In this document: positions 21,995-28,923 of the stretch, one piece after another
Layout: each line of letters starts with the position of its first letter
How positions within the stretch are numbered: position 1 is the first letter of the stretch
Origin: an uncultured Lachnospiraceae bacterium
Lineage (GTDB): Bacteria > Bacillota > Clostridia > Lachnospirales > Lachnospiraceae
NCBI GenBank assembly: GCA_900551895.1
Contig: URXX01000009.1
Location: forward strand, 11,588-75,587
Reading direction: 5' to 3'
Length of the DNA: 64,000 nt
The notes under the pieces: generated by a model
The model's database searches: none
Seen by the model: the letters and a program-made list of their open reading frames with translations, nothing else
Told to the model about the DNA's origin: nothing
Program-made: the position numbers and the translations under genes

Positions 21995-22065
21995 AAAAAA
22001 AATAAAAGAATTGTTTTTAGAAATTTCTGTTGTTTTGTTCTCCATCAGATTTAGCTTTTGTTTCA

Positions 22066-23583
22066 TCAGATATTCCAGGTAATCTCAATGACATCCTCAT
22101 CAATATCGATCCGGTCAATCAGAATATCCGCAACCCGCTGTTTGTCGTCATTGTCAAGTTCATCCCATTTTGCAACATAATTAGTGATTTTCTCCATCTT
22201 TCCAGAAGTTTGATTAGTACTTTGCTCAACCAGTTTTTGCTGTAAGGACTGTTTTTCTTTATCCAGTTCCTCAATCCTGCGATTGATATATTCCATCACA
22301 GTTTTATTCGCTTCTGGCACTTTTGCAAGCAGATTTCCAATTTCCTGTTCAATCTCTGCAATTCGAACTTTCTCTGCCTGACTGCTAGGCTGCGTTACCG
22401 CTTCCAGTTCATCAGAAAGATATTGGAACTTGGCAAGCTGCTTTTTCATTTCCTCTAAAACATAATCCTCAAATACATCCGCATAGATGGTATGCCCTGC
22501 ACCTTTACATTTAATGGAATATCGGGAACCTGAACATTGAAAATATCGCCCAGCTTTCGTGTTTGACCTTGTAACCGTATAGGCATAACCACATTTCTTA
22601 CACTTCACTTTTCCAGCAAGCCATGTCCGCTTTCCTTTATTTGTTCTTGCCGACTGACGGTTCTTCATGATTTTTAACCGGCATTTCAACCAGACATCAG
22701 ACTCAATCACACCCAAATGAGGAGCGATTACCACATCCCGATCTACAAGATCGTACTGCTTTTTCTTTGTCTTATCTCCGTTGATTCCTTTATATAGGAA
22801 GATACCATTAGTTCCCACATAATCAGAAGCCGGGTTAATCATATTTGTGCCCTGGCTTTCAAAGAAATTGTAGATATCAATATCTGCCTTTGCATATACT
22901 GGATTTCGGAGAATCTCGCTGATTCTTGCAGTAGACCAGGGCGCACCTCGTTTTTCTGTAAAACCTTGACGAAGCAATTCTCTCATAACTGCTCCCAAGG
23001 TCATATCCGGTTCCGAATAAAGCTGATAAATCAATCGAATCTGCTTCATTTCATTCGGTTCCGGCACAAAAACTGATGTATGAATTCCGTTGATAATCGT
23101 TTTTTCCAACTGAAATCCATACGGTACACGACCACCCATGTAATATCCTTTCTGACTTTTCGTAGCATAAGCATCTGCAATACGTTTCTGGATTGTTTCA
23201 CGCTCCAACTGTGCAAATACGATAGAAATATTCAGCATGGCATTGCCGATTGGTGTAGAAGTATCAAACTTCTCTGTGGAAGAAACAAATTCTACATGAT
23301 ACTGCTGAAATATTTCCATCATATTGGAAAAATCGAGAATAGAACGGCTGATACGGTCAAGCTTATAAACGATAACCCGTTTAATCTTTCCTGCCCGAAT
23401 GTCTTCCATCATTCTTGCAAACGCCGGTCTGTTGGTATTCTTTCCGCTAAATCCCTTGTCAATGTACGTTTCGTACTCAGCTCCGCGAGTTTCATATTTA
23501 CAAAACTCAAGCTGATTTTCGATGGAGATACTATCTTTTTTATCCAGTGACTGTCTTGCGTATAAAGCATCGATTGGACACAT
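22066..23583 (-). CDS. Large serine recombinase of element 2
   Basis: A 505-residue large serine recombinase. The catalytic domain has YARQSLDKK with nucleophile Ser12, followed by VYKLDRISRSILDF and the resolvase-type catalytic arginines. A recombinase domain (GYYMGGRVPYGFQLEK) and a zinc ribbon (KCKKCGY, then FQCSGSRYSIKCKG, near residues 330-365) come next, then a coiled coil (about 385-460). The stop codon is 72 bases from the left attachment arm. It would integrate into and excise from cotJC. The ATG at 23583 has AAGGAGGT upstream. Confidence 0.96.
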   Translation of the reverse strand: MCPIDALYARQSLDKKDSISIENQLEFCKYETRGAEYETYIDKGFSGKNTNRPAFARMMEDIRAGKIKRVIVYKLDRISRSILDFSNMMEIFQQYHVEFVSSTEKFDTSTPIGNAMLNISIVFAQLERETIQKRIADAYATKSQKGYYMGGRVPYGFQLEKTIINGIHTSVFVPEPNEMKQIRLIYQLYSEPDMTLGAVMRELLRQGFTEKRGAPWSTARISEILRNPVYAKADIDIYNFFESQGTNMINPASDYVGTNGIFLYKGINGDKTKKKQYDLVDRDVVIAPHLGVIESDVWLKCRLKIMKNRQSARTNKGKRTWLAGKVKCKKCGYAYTVTRSNTKAGRYFQCSGSRYSIKCKGAGHTIYADVFEDYVLEEMKKQLAKFQYLSDELEAVTQPSSQAEKVRIAEIEQEIGNLLAKVPEANKTVMEYINRRIEELDKEKQSLQQKLVEQSTNQTSGKMEKITNYVAKWDELDNDDKQRVADILIDRIDIDEDVIEITWNI

Positions 23584-23665
23584 AGCACATACCTCCTTAC
23601 TATGTGTAAACAGTCACTCTCCATTACATTGATTATACCATGAATACCGCTTTCCGGTTTAAAAA

Positions 23666-23830
23666 TCATGCATATTTTTTAAAGATATTGTACAGATCTT
23701 TTCTTTGTTCTTCAAATATGCGATTTGCGGTGTCTATGGAATACTGCGGATGTCTGCTGATTACACGAAAATGCATTTTTTCAACATGAATCTCTTTTAA
23801 TTCTTCTATTTTTTCTGTTATCTGTTTCAT
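23666..23830 (-). CDS. Small helical protein beside the recombinase (54 residues)
   Basis: ATG 23830 is preceded by GGGGGAAG and opens a 54-codon frame: MKQITEKIEELKEIHVEKMH, then FRVISRHPQYSIDTANRIFE and a basic end. It is highly charged and helical. It lies directly upstream of and on the same strand as the serine recombinase. I do not recognise a family. Recombination directionality factors of serine integrases are small and highly diverse, so this is a candidate for that role, unproven. Confidence 0.55.
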   Translation of the reverse strand: MKQITEKIEELKEIHVEKMHFRVISRHPQYSIDTANRIFEEQRKDLYNIFKKYA

Positions 23831-24183
23831 AATCTTCCCCCATATATCTTATTTTTGTTATAATTTGTCCTATTCCAAAACAGTCTGATTTCAAAACAAG
23901 ATTCCGGTTTCTTTGGCGAATGATTTTTCACATTCCTCTTATGAATCGTTTCATAACCCGCCGTTGATCGCCGAGCCACCCCAAGGAGTTTCACCTATCA
24001 GATGTGAGTGTCATTATCTGCTTACCGCCGATTCCGGTCTCTCTGATTGTCAAGGTACACAAGCGTTATCCGCTTTTGTAGAGCCATCGTAGCATAAAAA
24101 AATCAGAAAACAGCGTTTCTTGCAGGCATAGCAATTTCCGGGAAATCGAGGTTATGAAAATTGCAGATTTGCAATAATATGGA
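23831..24183. other. Noncoding gap with possible structured sequence in element 2
   Basis: About 350 bases between divergent gene groups. On the minus strand CTTGACA occurs near 24047, followed by GC-richer sequence, a 7-bp hairpin TTATGAA/TTCATAA (23939-23956) and repeats of CCGCCG. The stretch is conserved-looking, but no coding frame or known RNA is recognised. The recombinase operon promoter should lie here. Confidence 0.4.
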
Positions 24184-24201
24184 TTGACCTATTCCCGGGA
24201 A
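24134..24201. promoter_or_regulatory. Two palindromic operator candidates upstream of the Xre gene
   Basis: ATTTCCGGGAAAT (24134-24146) and TTCCCGGGAA (24192-24201) are related palindromes 57 bases apart. They lie ahead of the ATG at 24235 and are probable sites for the Xre protein. The second would fall inside the coding region if translation began at TTG 24184, which favours the ATG. Confidence 0.5.
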
Positions 24202-24234
24202 ACGACTAAAATAAGTCTAAGGGAGTTGATAGAG

Positions 24235-25050
24235 ATGGCTGAATTACCTGGAAATATCCATGAGAAAATCGGAGATTTAAGAATCGAACGGGGATTAACA
24301 AAAAAACAGGTGAGCGAAGATTTGGGAATCCCTGCTTCCCAACTTACAAGAATTGAAAATGAAGATATCAAAAGTATCGGACACGAACTCATCATAAAAT
24401 TTGCCGATTATTTTGGTGTGTCCACAGATTATCTATTGGGACGAACCACCGTCCGTTCTCAGAAGAATATAGAACTGGATGAACTGGGACTTTCCAACAA
24501 GGCGTTGATTACATTGCTGTCCGGCAAGGTAAATACAGAACTTCTCAGCCGAATCATGGAACACAGTAACTTTATTCCTCTCATGGGATATGCAGAAGCC
24601 TATTTTGAAAGCGCCCACGAGGAAGGATTTCTCTCCCGGAATAATGTGATCGACCTTGCAACCGGAGGTTTAACCGAACTTTTAAAAGAAAATCCTTCTC
24701 AGAAAACAGAAATAACCAATGAACTCCGCCATCTGAACGCTCAGAAAGTCAGTGGATCAGAAGCTGATTTGGAGAAATTGAAGGCTACCTTTTTGAAAAT
24801 CATGCGGGATGTGAAGAACGAATATGGAGAATCAAAAGAAGATGTTACTGCTGAAGAAATGAGAAATCAGGTGAAACAGCTCCATCAGGAGGCAATGAAG
24901 CATAAAGGACATATGACTGAAGCCAAAATGGCAGAACTTACGGCAAAAATGCTTCTTCCTGCCGGGATAGACGGAGAAAACCGGAAATCGTTTGAGAAAC
25001 TGATGGAAAACATATTGAAGGATTCAAATAAAAAACGGAAAAAGAGGTGA
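24235..25050 (+). CDS. Xre family regulator with long helical C-terminus
   Basis: A 271-residue protein. Residues 10-65 form an Xre helix-turn-helix (KIGDLRIERGLTKKQVSEDL, ASQLTRIENEDIKSIG, DYFGVSTDYLLGR). The rest is helical and charged (QVKQLHQEAMKHKGHMTEAK). ATG 24235 has GGGAG nine bases upstream; a TTG 51 bases earlier is in frame. It overlaps the DUF4258 gene by one base (TGATG), so the three genes at 24235-25600 are coupled. It probably represses the element or this operon. Confidence 0.82.
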   Translation: MAELPGNIHEKIGDLRIERGLTKKQVSEDLGIPASQLTRIENEDIKSIGHELIIKFADYFGVSTDYLLGRTTVRSQKNIELDELGLSNKALITLLSGKVNTELLSRIMEHSNFIPLMGYAEAYFESAHEEGFLSRNNVIDLATGGLTELLKENPSQKTEITNELRHLNAQKVSGSEADLEKLKATFLKIMRDVKNEYGESKEDVTAEEMRNQVKQLHQEAMKHKGHMTEAKMAELTAKMLLPAGIDGENRKSFEKLMENILKDSNKKRKKR

Positions 25051-25370
25051 TGAAAGTGGATTTGAAAACATATCAGACCTTATGTGCAGATTCAAAAATA
25101 ATCTGGACAAAACATTGTTTAGAACGTATGCAAGAACGCGATATCAGCCGTGCCGATGTTAAAAATGGAATTGCAACCGGAGAAATCATCGAAGACTATC
25201 CTGATGATTATCCGAATCCAAGTTGTCTGATTTTTGGGCATACTGTTAATGATAGGATTTTGCATATCGTTGCCGGATGTGATAGTATAAATATATACAT
25301 CATAACAGCGTATTACCCGGACACAACGAAATTTGAAAATGATTTAAAGACAAGAAGAAAGGGGAAATAA
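25050..25370 (+). CDS. DUF4258 domain protein, possible toxin of a toxin-antitoxin-like pair
   Basis: A 106-residue protein with the DUF4258 pattern: IIWTKHCLERMQERDISRAD near residue 18, EDYPDDYPNPSCLIFG near 50 and HIVAGCDSINIYIITAYYPD near 75. The conserved His and Arg in the first motif are present. DUF4258 proteins resemble RelE-like folds and are often adjacent to a YgiT-type zinc protein, as here. Start codon ATG 25050 overlaps the Xre stop; a GTG two codons later (25056) is also possible. Toxic activity is inference. Confidence 0.75.
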   Translation: MKVDLKTYQTLCADSKIIWTKHCLERMQERDISRADVKNGIATGEIIEDYPDDYPNPSCLIFGHTVNDRILHIVAGCDSINIYIITAYYPDTTKFENDLKTRRKGK

Positions 25371-25372
25371 AT

Positions 25373-25600
25373 ATGTGTATGTTCTGTAAAAATACAACTA
25401 CCGTAGAAAGCACTACTACTCATGTAGTAAATTACAAAAATTGCGTTATCGTAGTTAAAAATGTACCTTGCCTTGAATGCGATCAGTGCGGCGAAAAATA
25501 TTATACTGATGAAGTAGCTGAAAAATTGGAAATCATTGTGAACTTGGCTAAGAAGCTGATGCAGGAAATTGCTGTGATTGATTATCAGCATGCAGCGTAA
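25373..25600 (+). CDS. YgiT-type zinc finger protein, probable antitoxin
   Basis: A 75-residue protein with two CxxC zinc knuckles, MCMFCKN at the start and CLECDQCGEKYYTDEVAEKL near residues 32-50, typical of the YgiT/MqsA N-terminal domain. It lacks the C-terminal Xre domain of MqsA, which is supplied by the separate Xre gene two positions upstream. It begins two bases after the DUF4258 stop codon. AAGGGGAAAT precedes the ATG. The pairing suggests a toxin-antitoxin module, which has not been shown. Confidence 0.8.
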   Translation: MCMFCKNTTTVESTTTHVVNYKNCVIVVKNVPCLECDQCGEKYYTDEVAEKLEIIVNLAKKLMQEIAVIDYQHAA

Positions 25601-25679
25601 ATTTCACAAAATCAAACACTTTATAATATTACTCGTTGTACGCGAAATTTACATTTTACTTTAAGAGGAGGACGTTAGA

Positions 25680-25724
25680 ATGGAAAGTACCAAAAGGACA
25701 AAAATGGGCTGTTACCATTTTTGA
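25680..25724 (+). CDS. Possible 14-codon leader peptide before the DUF4230 gene
   Basis: ATG 25680 has AAGAGGAGGACGTTAGA upstream, the best ribosome binding site in this area, and reads MESTKRTKMGCYHF then TGA. The stop overlaps the TTG that starts the DUF4230 frame, across a run of five T. It is either a leader coupling translation or the original N-terminus cut off by a one-base shift. Confidence 0.4.
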   Translation: MESTKRTKMGCYHF

Positions 25725-26308
25725 AGAAATTTATTACTAAGAAAATAGTTGTGTTTTTAGTATCTTTAATCATTATAGTCATAGTTATCTTTGGGGTTAA
25801 CTCTGCTTTTCAATCCGATTCTAAGACAGTAGATATCGGACTCAGAAATATAGGAGAACTGGCTACTCAAGTTGCTTACGTGACAGAAGTAGATGTTATA
25901 GATGATCCTAGAACTTTCTTTGGGGTAAAGATACCATTTACACAATCACATTATGTTTATAGTTATGATTTCGTGATAAAGGCGGGGTTCAAAGTAGAAG
26001 ACATTATTCCTGATGTAAATGAAGGGACTAAAACGGTAACTATTTTGATGCCTAAAGCAGAAATTCTCAGCAACGAACCAAAGTTAGATTCATTAAAAAT
26101 CTATTTAGAAGATGAAAGTATTTTTAATCAAGTGACAATGGATGAGAGTAACAAAGCCTTTATTGAAATGCAGAAAAATGCAGAAAAAAATGCTATTTCC
26201 AACGGATTATTAGAGGGTGCAAAAGAAAATGCGAAAACGGTTATTACTGGATTATTTGCAGACCAATTTGATCCAGAAGAATATAAATATGAATTCAAAT
26301 TTCAATAA
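25721..26308 (+). CDS. DUF4230 family membrane-anchored protein
   Basis: A 195-residue protein with one N-terminal membrane segment (VVFLVSLIIIVIVIFGVNSAF, about residues 10-30) and an extracellular domain of the DUF4230 type (IGLRNIGELATQVAYVTEVD, KAGFKVEDIIPDV, FNQVTMDESNKAF). The function of the family is unknown. The start is TTG 25721, or the upstream ATG if a frameshift is real. It is followed by a small membrane peptide gene in the same operon. It is cargo not needed for mobility. Confidence 0.75.
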   Translation: MKKFITKKIVVFLVSLIIIVIVIFGVNSAFQSDSKTVDIGLRNIGELATQVAYVTEVDVIDDPRTFFGVKIPFTQSHYVYSYDFVIKAGFKVEDIIPDVNEGTKTVTILMPKAEILSNEPKLDSLKIYLEDESIFNQVTMDESNKAFIEMQKNAEKNAISNGLLEGAKENAKTVITGLFADQFDPEEYKYEFKFQ

Positions 26309-26323
26309 AGGAGAAACTTACAA

Positions 26324-26407
26324 ATGAAAAGAAAACTACTTTATATCGTAGGTGGGATAGTTGCAATAATACTTATATTTTATATCTATTTATTCTTTAC
26401 TGCTTAA
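26324..26407 (+). CDS. 27-residue membrane peptide
   Basis: ATG 26324 is preceded by AAAGGAGAAACTTACAA. The product is a basic MKRKL followed by one hydrophobic segment (LYIVGGIVAIILIFYIYLFF). It follows the DUF4230 gene by 15 bases. Small single-pass peptides like this may be toxins or regulatory peptides. The strong ribosome binding site supports translation. Confidence 0.5.
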   Translation: MKRKLLYIVGGIVAIILIFYIYLFFTA

Positions 26408-26471
26408 TGAAAGCAATAAGATTGGTTATATATAAGCACAACCTAGTTCTGAATCGAATATTCAGAGTTAT

Positions 26472-26520
26472 GAAATGGCGGTGATGTAATACCAAACTGG
26501 TTTCTCCCCGCCATTTTATA
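26472..26520 (+). terminator. Terminator-like hairpin after the DUF4230 operon
   Basis: AAATGGCGG pairs with CCGCCATTT across about 24 bases that hold a small inner hairpin (ACCA/TGGT), followed by TATAGTATTG. The T-run is weak. It ends the plus-strand operon, facing the minus-strand HEPN gene. Confidence 0.5.
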
Positions 26521-26588
26521 GTATTGTAATATTTAAAGAAAAGGAAAGCTAGACTTTCTAACAATATTGCTTTAAGCTTTTACAGTAT

Positions 26589-27104
26589 TTATTTTATATA
26601 CTCGCTCCATGTTTTTTTATATAACTGTTCACAACAAACATTTCTTAATAATATCCTAAAATCTTTCAGAAAATTAATATTTATACACCCTTCGTCCGTT
26701 TCATATATATAGCGCCAATGTTCAAACGCATCAGAAATTATTTCTAATTGTTCATCAAAAAAATTTTCATTTTTAGGATTGAAATGTCTTTTCAGCTCTA
26801 TTTCAGCCTTTTCAGCCTTTTTACTATCACTTTTACGAAATAATCCCCATAGTCTTTTTAAATCGTGACCATCACGAGATTTTTTCCCTCTTATTTCTTT
26901 AATAGACACGCCATAAGAAATCAACAGTGTTTTTATAAATACTTCACAGGAAAAAGCAGAATTAACAATTCCTGAAACAGTATGAGCATCAAATCTATAT
27001 TCGATAATATTATTCGGCTCTATTTCACAACATTTTGCACAATCAGAAAAAGCACATGCTTGTTTAAACATCCGATGTGTATTCCATACAATCTTTTTCC
27101 CCAT
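26589..27104 (-). CDS. HEPN-like domain protein
   Basis: A 171-residue helical protein. The conserved-looking parts are SGIVNSAFSCEVFIKTLLIS near residue 45, GHDLKRLWGLF near 80 and SDAFEHWRYIYE near 125. This helical layout with a His-containing loop is that of HEPN proteins, many of which are RNases in defence or toxin systems. The catalytic RxxxxH motif is not clearly present, so activity is uncertain. ATG 27104 has GGAGGT nine bases upstream. It stands alone between convergent and codirectional genes. Confidence 0.5.
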   Translation of the reverse strand: MGKKIVWNTHRMFKQACAFSDCAKCCEIEPNNIIEYRFDAHTVSGIVNSAFSCEVFIKTLLISYGVSIKEIRGKKSRDGHDLKRLWGLFRKSDSKKAEKAEIELKRHFNPKNENFFDEQLEIISDAFEHWRYIYETDEGCININFLKDFRILLRNVCCEQLYKKTWSEYIK

Positions 27105-27232
27105 AAAAATCATACCTCCATTTTAAACAGTTCCAGCTACTCTATTTTATCTATTCGTGTCTATATTATAGCAATATAGATAGAGTTTCTGCAATGTAAT
27201 CATTTCAATATTTCTTGAAGGAAAATCAGGGT

Positions 27233-28453
27233 CTAAAAATTAATATCACATTTTCGCTCTATTTTCCGACTATCCTTTTCAGCACTATTTTTCTTCGAAA
27301 CTTTCAGCTTATGCCATTCCAATTTCTTCAACACCGAATCCCTAGATTTTTTCTCAATCTGTTCCGTCACTTCTTTCTTTACTTCCGGTTTGTTAAATAC
27401 TTCTTTTAATCGACCTGAGAGTTTCCGAATAGCACTCCGTATATTCTTCCCAAGACTTTCCATCTGAGAGATTGCATAATTCCGCATTTTCTCTGAAGCC
27501 TTTCTGTCTGGACTGGACAGCCATTCTTTATAAATCTCAATCTGTTCCTCCGCTGTGTTCAATGCCTCTTCCCTTGCTTTGTCGGAAACAATCTCCACCG
27601 CCTTTTCATAAGCGACCGTAGAAACTTCTTGAATCAATGTTTCCGAATCCAAAATCTTTTCTTCCAGTTCCTTGATTTTCTGTTCTTTTTCTACGATTTT
27701 CTCCTGCTGTTTCTGAATGATATAGTCCTGTTTTTCCAGATATTGCCTGCCTCCATAGATGGCTTCCGATTCTACTTCAATTCCGAATTTATGGCATTTC
27801 ATAATAAAATGCTGTCTCATATAATCATCAAAAACCATCTTACGATTATTATTCTTTCCCTGCTTTTTTGACGGATCAGGCAGTTCAAACCCGATTTCTT
27901 CCAATGCCTTTTCCTGTTTGGGACACAATTCTCCATATTGATTTTCCCATACAAAAACATGGCGTTCATGGATATGAGGGGTTCCCTCGTCCACATGTAA
28001 CGCCCAATCTATGATTTTTACATTTTTACCAAACAGTCTTTCTATAAAATCAAAGAATTCCTGACAGATGCAATATAAATCAAAATAATCAATCGAGGAA
28101 TCAATATTTCCAATCTGATAGATTGTTTCTTCCGGACAGGTTCTTTTATCATTCAGCAAATCCTTTGCTGTCCTGTTTCGTTCCGGATGGCGATTCTTTA
28201 TATTGCGAGCATTCTGTCCTTTGATAAAATCTGCAAAAATTTCCTCATAAAATTTTTCTTCCACCTGTTCAAAAGTCATCTCTGCCGGGTTTTCATCTTT
28301 GAAAATTCCCTGATAACAATCCCAATAAAGATTTTCCTTTTTTCGTTTTGAGTCAATGTGGTCGCTGTGCTGAACATTGAATCTTCGATCATTGTGCTTC
28401 GGGTTGTAGACTCCATGCTTCCCGGAGCGTCCATTGTGTCTTGATACTCTCAT
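27233..28453 (-). CDS. MobV-type relaxase / plasmid recombination-like protein
   Basis: A 406-residue relaxase-like protein. The N-terminal MRVSRHNGRSGKHGVYNPKH and the metal motif HVDEGTPHIHERHVF near residue 154 fit the MobV/Pre family HxDExxPHxH motif. A coiled coil follows (about 220-300, QKQQEKIVEKEQKIKELEEK) and a basic tail. Relaxases nick an oriT on the element DNA and pilot its transfer. ATG 28453 has GGAAAGGAG upstream; an ATG 24 bases earlier is weaker. Hairpins upstream at 28590-28750 could be the cognate oriT. Confidence 0.78.
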   Translation of the reverse strand: MRVSRHNGRSGKHGVYNPKHNDRRFNVQHSDHIDSKRKKENLYWDCYQGIFKDENPAEMTFEQVEEKFYEEIFADFIKGQNARNIKNRHPERNRTAKDLLNDKRTCPEETIYQIGNIDSSIDYFDLYCICQEFFDFIERLFGKNVKIIDWALHVDEGTPHIHERHVFVWENQYGELCPKQEKALEEIGFELPDPSKKQGKNNNRKMVFDDYMRQHFIMKCHKFGIEVESEAIYGGRQYLEKQDYIIQKQQEKIVEKEQKIKELEEKILDSETLIQEVSTVAYEKAVEIVSDKAREEALNTAEEQIEIYKEWLSSPDRKASEKMRNYAISQMESLGKNIRSAIRKLSGRLKEVFNKPEVKKEVTEQIEKKSRDSVLKKLEWHKLKVSKKNSAEKDSRKIERKCDINF

Positions 28454-28559
28454 AAGTTTTCTCCTTTCCTTTCTCAAATAATCTGCTTCGGTGTTGAGAA
28501 ATGTTTCTTATCTGCTTTCACAAAGTAGTGATTTCTTCCATGTTCTTCGTCAGATAATA

Positions 28560-28750
28560 CCCAGTATTAAGTGGCGAAACGCCGCTTAACTGGGCAATGG
28601 CGGCTGCCCTTGACCTGAAACAAAGCGGACAAGTCCGCTTTGCGCGCCAGATGCAGACTGCCATAAGCAGTCATATTCCATATGCATCTGGTCGCATCCT
28701 GCGCGGAGCGCTTTTTGTGTAATAGGAACTTTCCTATTACACAAAAAAGC
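28560..28750. repeat. Cluster of inverted repeats upstream of the relaxase gene (oriT candidate)
   Basis: Three strong inverted repeats: CAAAGCGGAC/GTCCGCTTTG with a 2-base loop (28621-28642); CCAGATGCA/TGCATCTGG (28647-28691) enclosing GACTGC/GCAGTC; and a 17-bp perfect repeat with a 2-base loop, arms 28712-28728 and 28731-28747. It lies in the gap ahead of the MobV gene. Confidence 0.6.
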
Positions 28751-28876
28751 CGATATATTTTTGCCTTCGCTCAAATCCATCGACTTCTTCATCTGACCTC
28801 TGCGGTCATATTCAGTTATGACAAAATGATAGAAATGACAGGCTGATGGTTCCATCCGTTTTTCATCAAGCACCAT
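28586..28876 (-). CDS. Possible small protein overlapping the primase end
   Basis: A frame of 96 codons starting MVLDEKRMEPSACHFYHFVI, overlapping the last codons of the primase gene. The segment DLSEGKNISAFLCNRKVPIT looks protein-like, but the second half runs through the strong inverted repeats, and its CHFYHF stretch is the complement of the iterons. The sequence may therefore be selected as DNA, not protein. Ribosome binding site not clear. Confidence 0.4.
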   Translation of the reverse strand: MVLDEKRMEPSACHFYHFVITEYDRRGQMKKSMDLSEGKNISAFLCNRKVPITQKALRAGCDQMHMEYDCLWQSASGAQSGLVRFVSGQGQPPLPS

Positions 28877-28923
28877 TTTCAAGAAGTTCCTCTTTCATTT
28901 TGTCATTTTTATCATTTTTGTCA
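28819..28923. repeat. Opposed 9-bp iteron triplets (origin candidate) in element 2
   Basis: On the plus strand TGACAAAA, TGATAGAAA, TGACAGGCT start at 28819, 28827 and 28836. Facing them on the minus strand, TGACAAAAA-like units occupy 28915-28923, 28906-28914 and 28897-28905. The two sets point toward each other across 52 bases at the primase 3' end. Confidence 0.65.

Larger units (their letters stand above)
21449..22054 (+). pseudogene. cotJC: cotJC 5' part, interrupted by element 2
   Basis: CotJC is a manganese-catalase-family spore coat protein. Residues 1-175 match the family (MWNYEKRLQYPVKITQTN, GTEELAHMEMICAIVYQL, HEDMAAEQKARTTYDNIL, VCDPIRFLREREIVHYQRF) and keep the metal-ligand-like Glu and His pairs. 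After GEA the frame runs into element DNA and ends with 26 unrelated residues. The true C-terminus lies at 30850-30945. Joined at the 9-bp core the gene would encode 206 residues. As it stands the product lacks its last 31 residues, though it may still fold. Confidence 0.93.
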
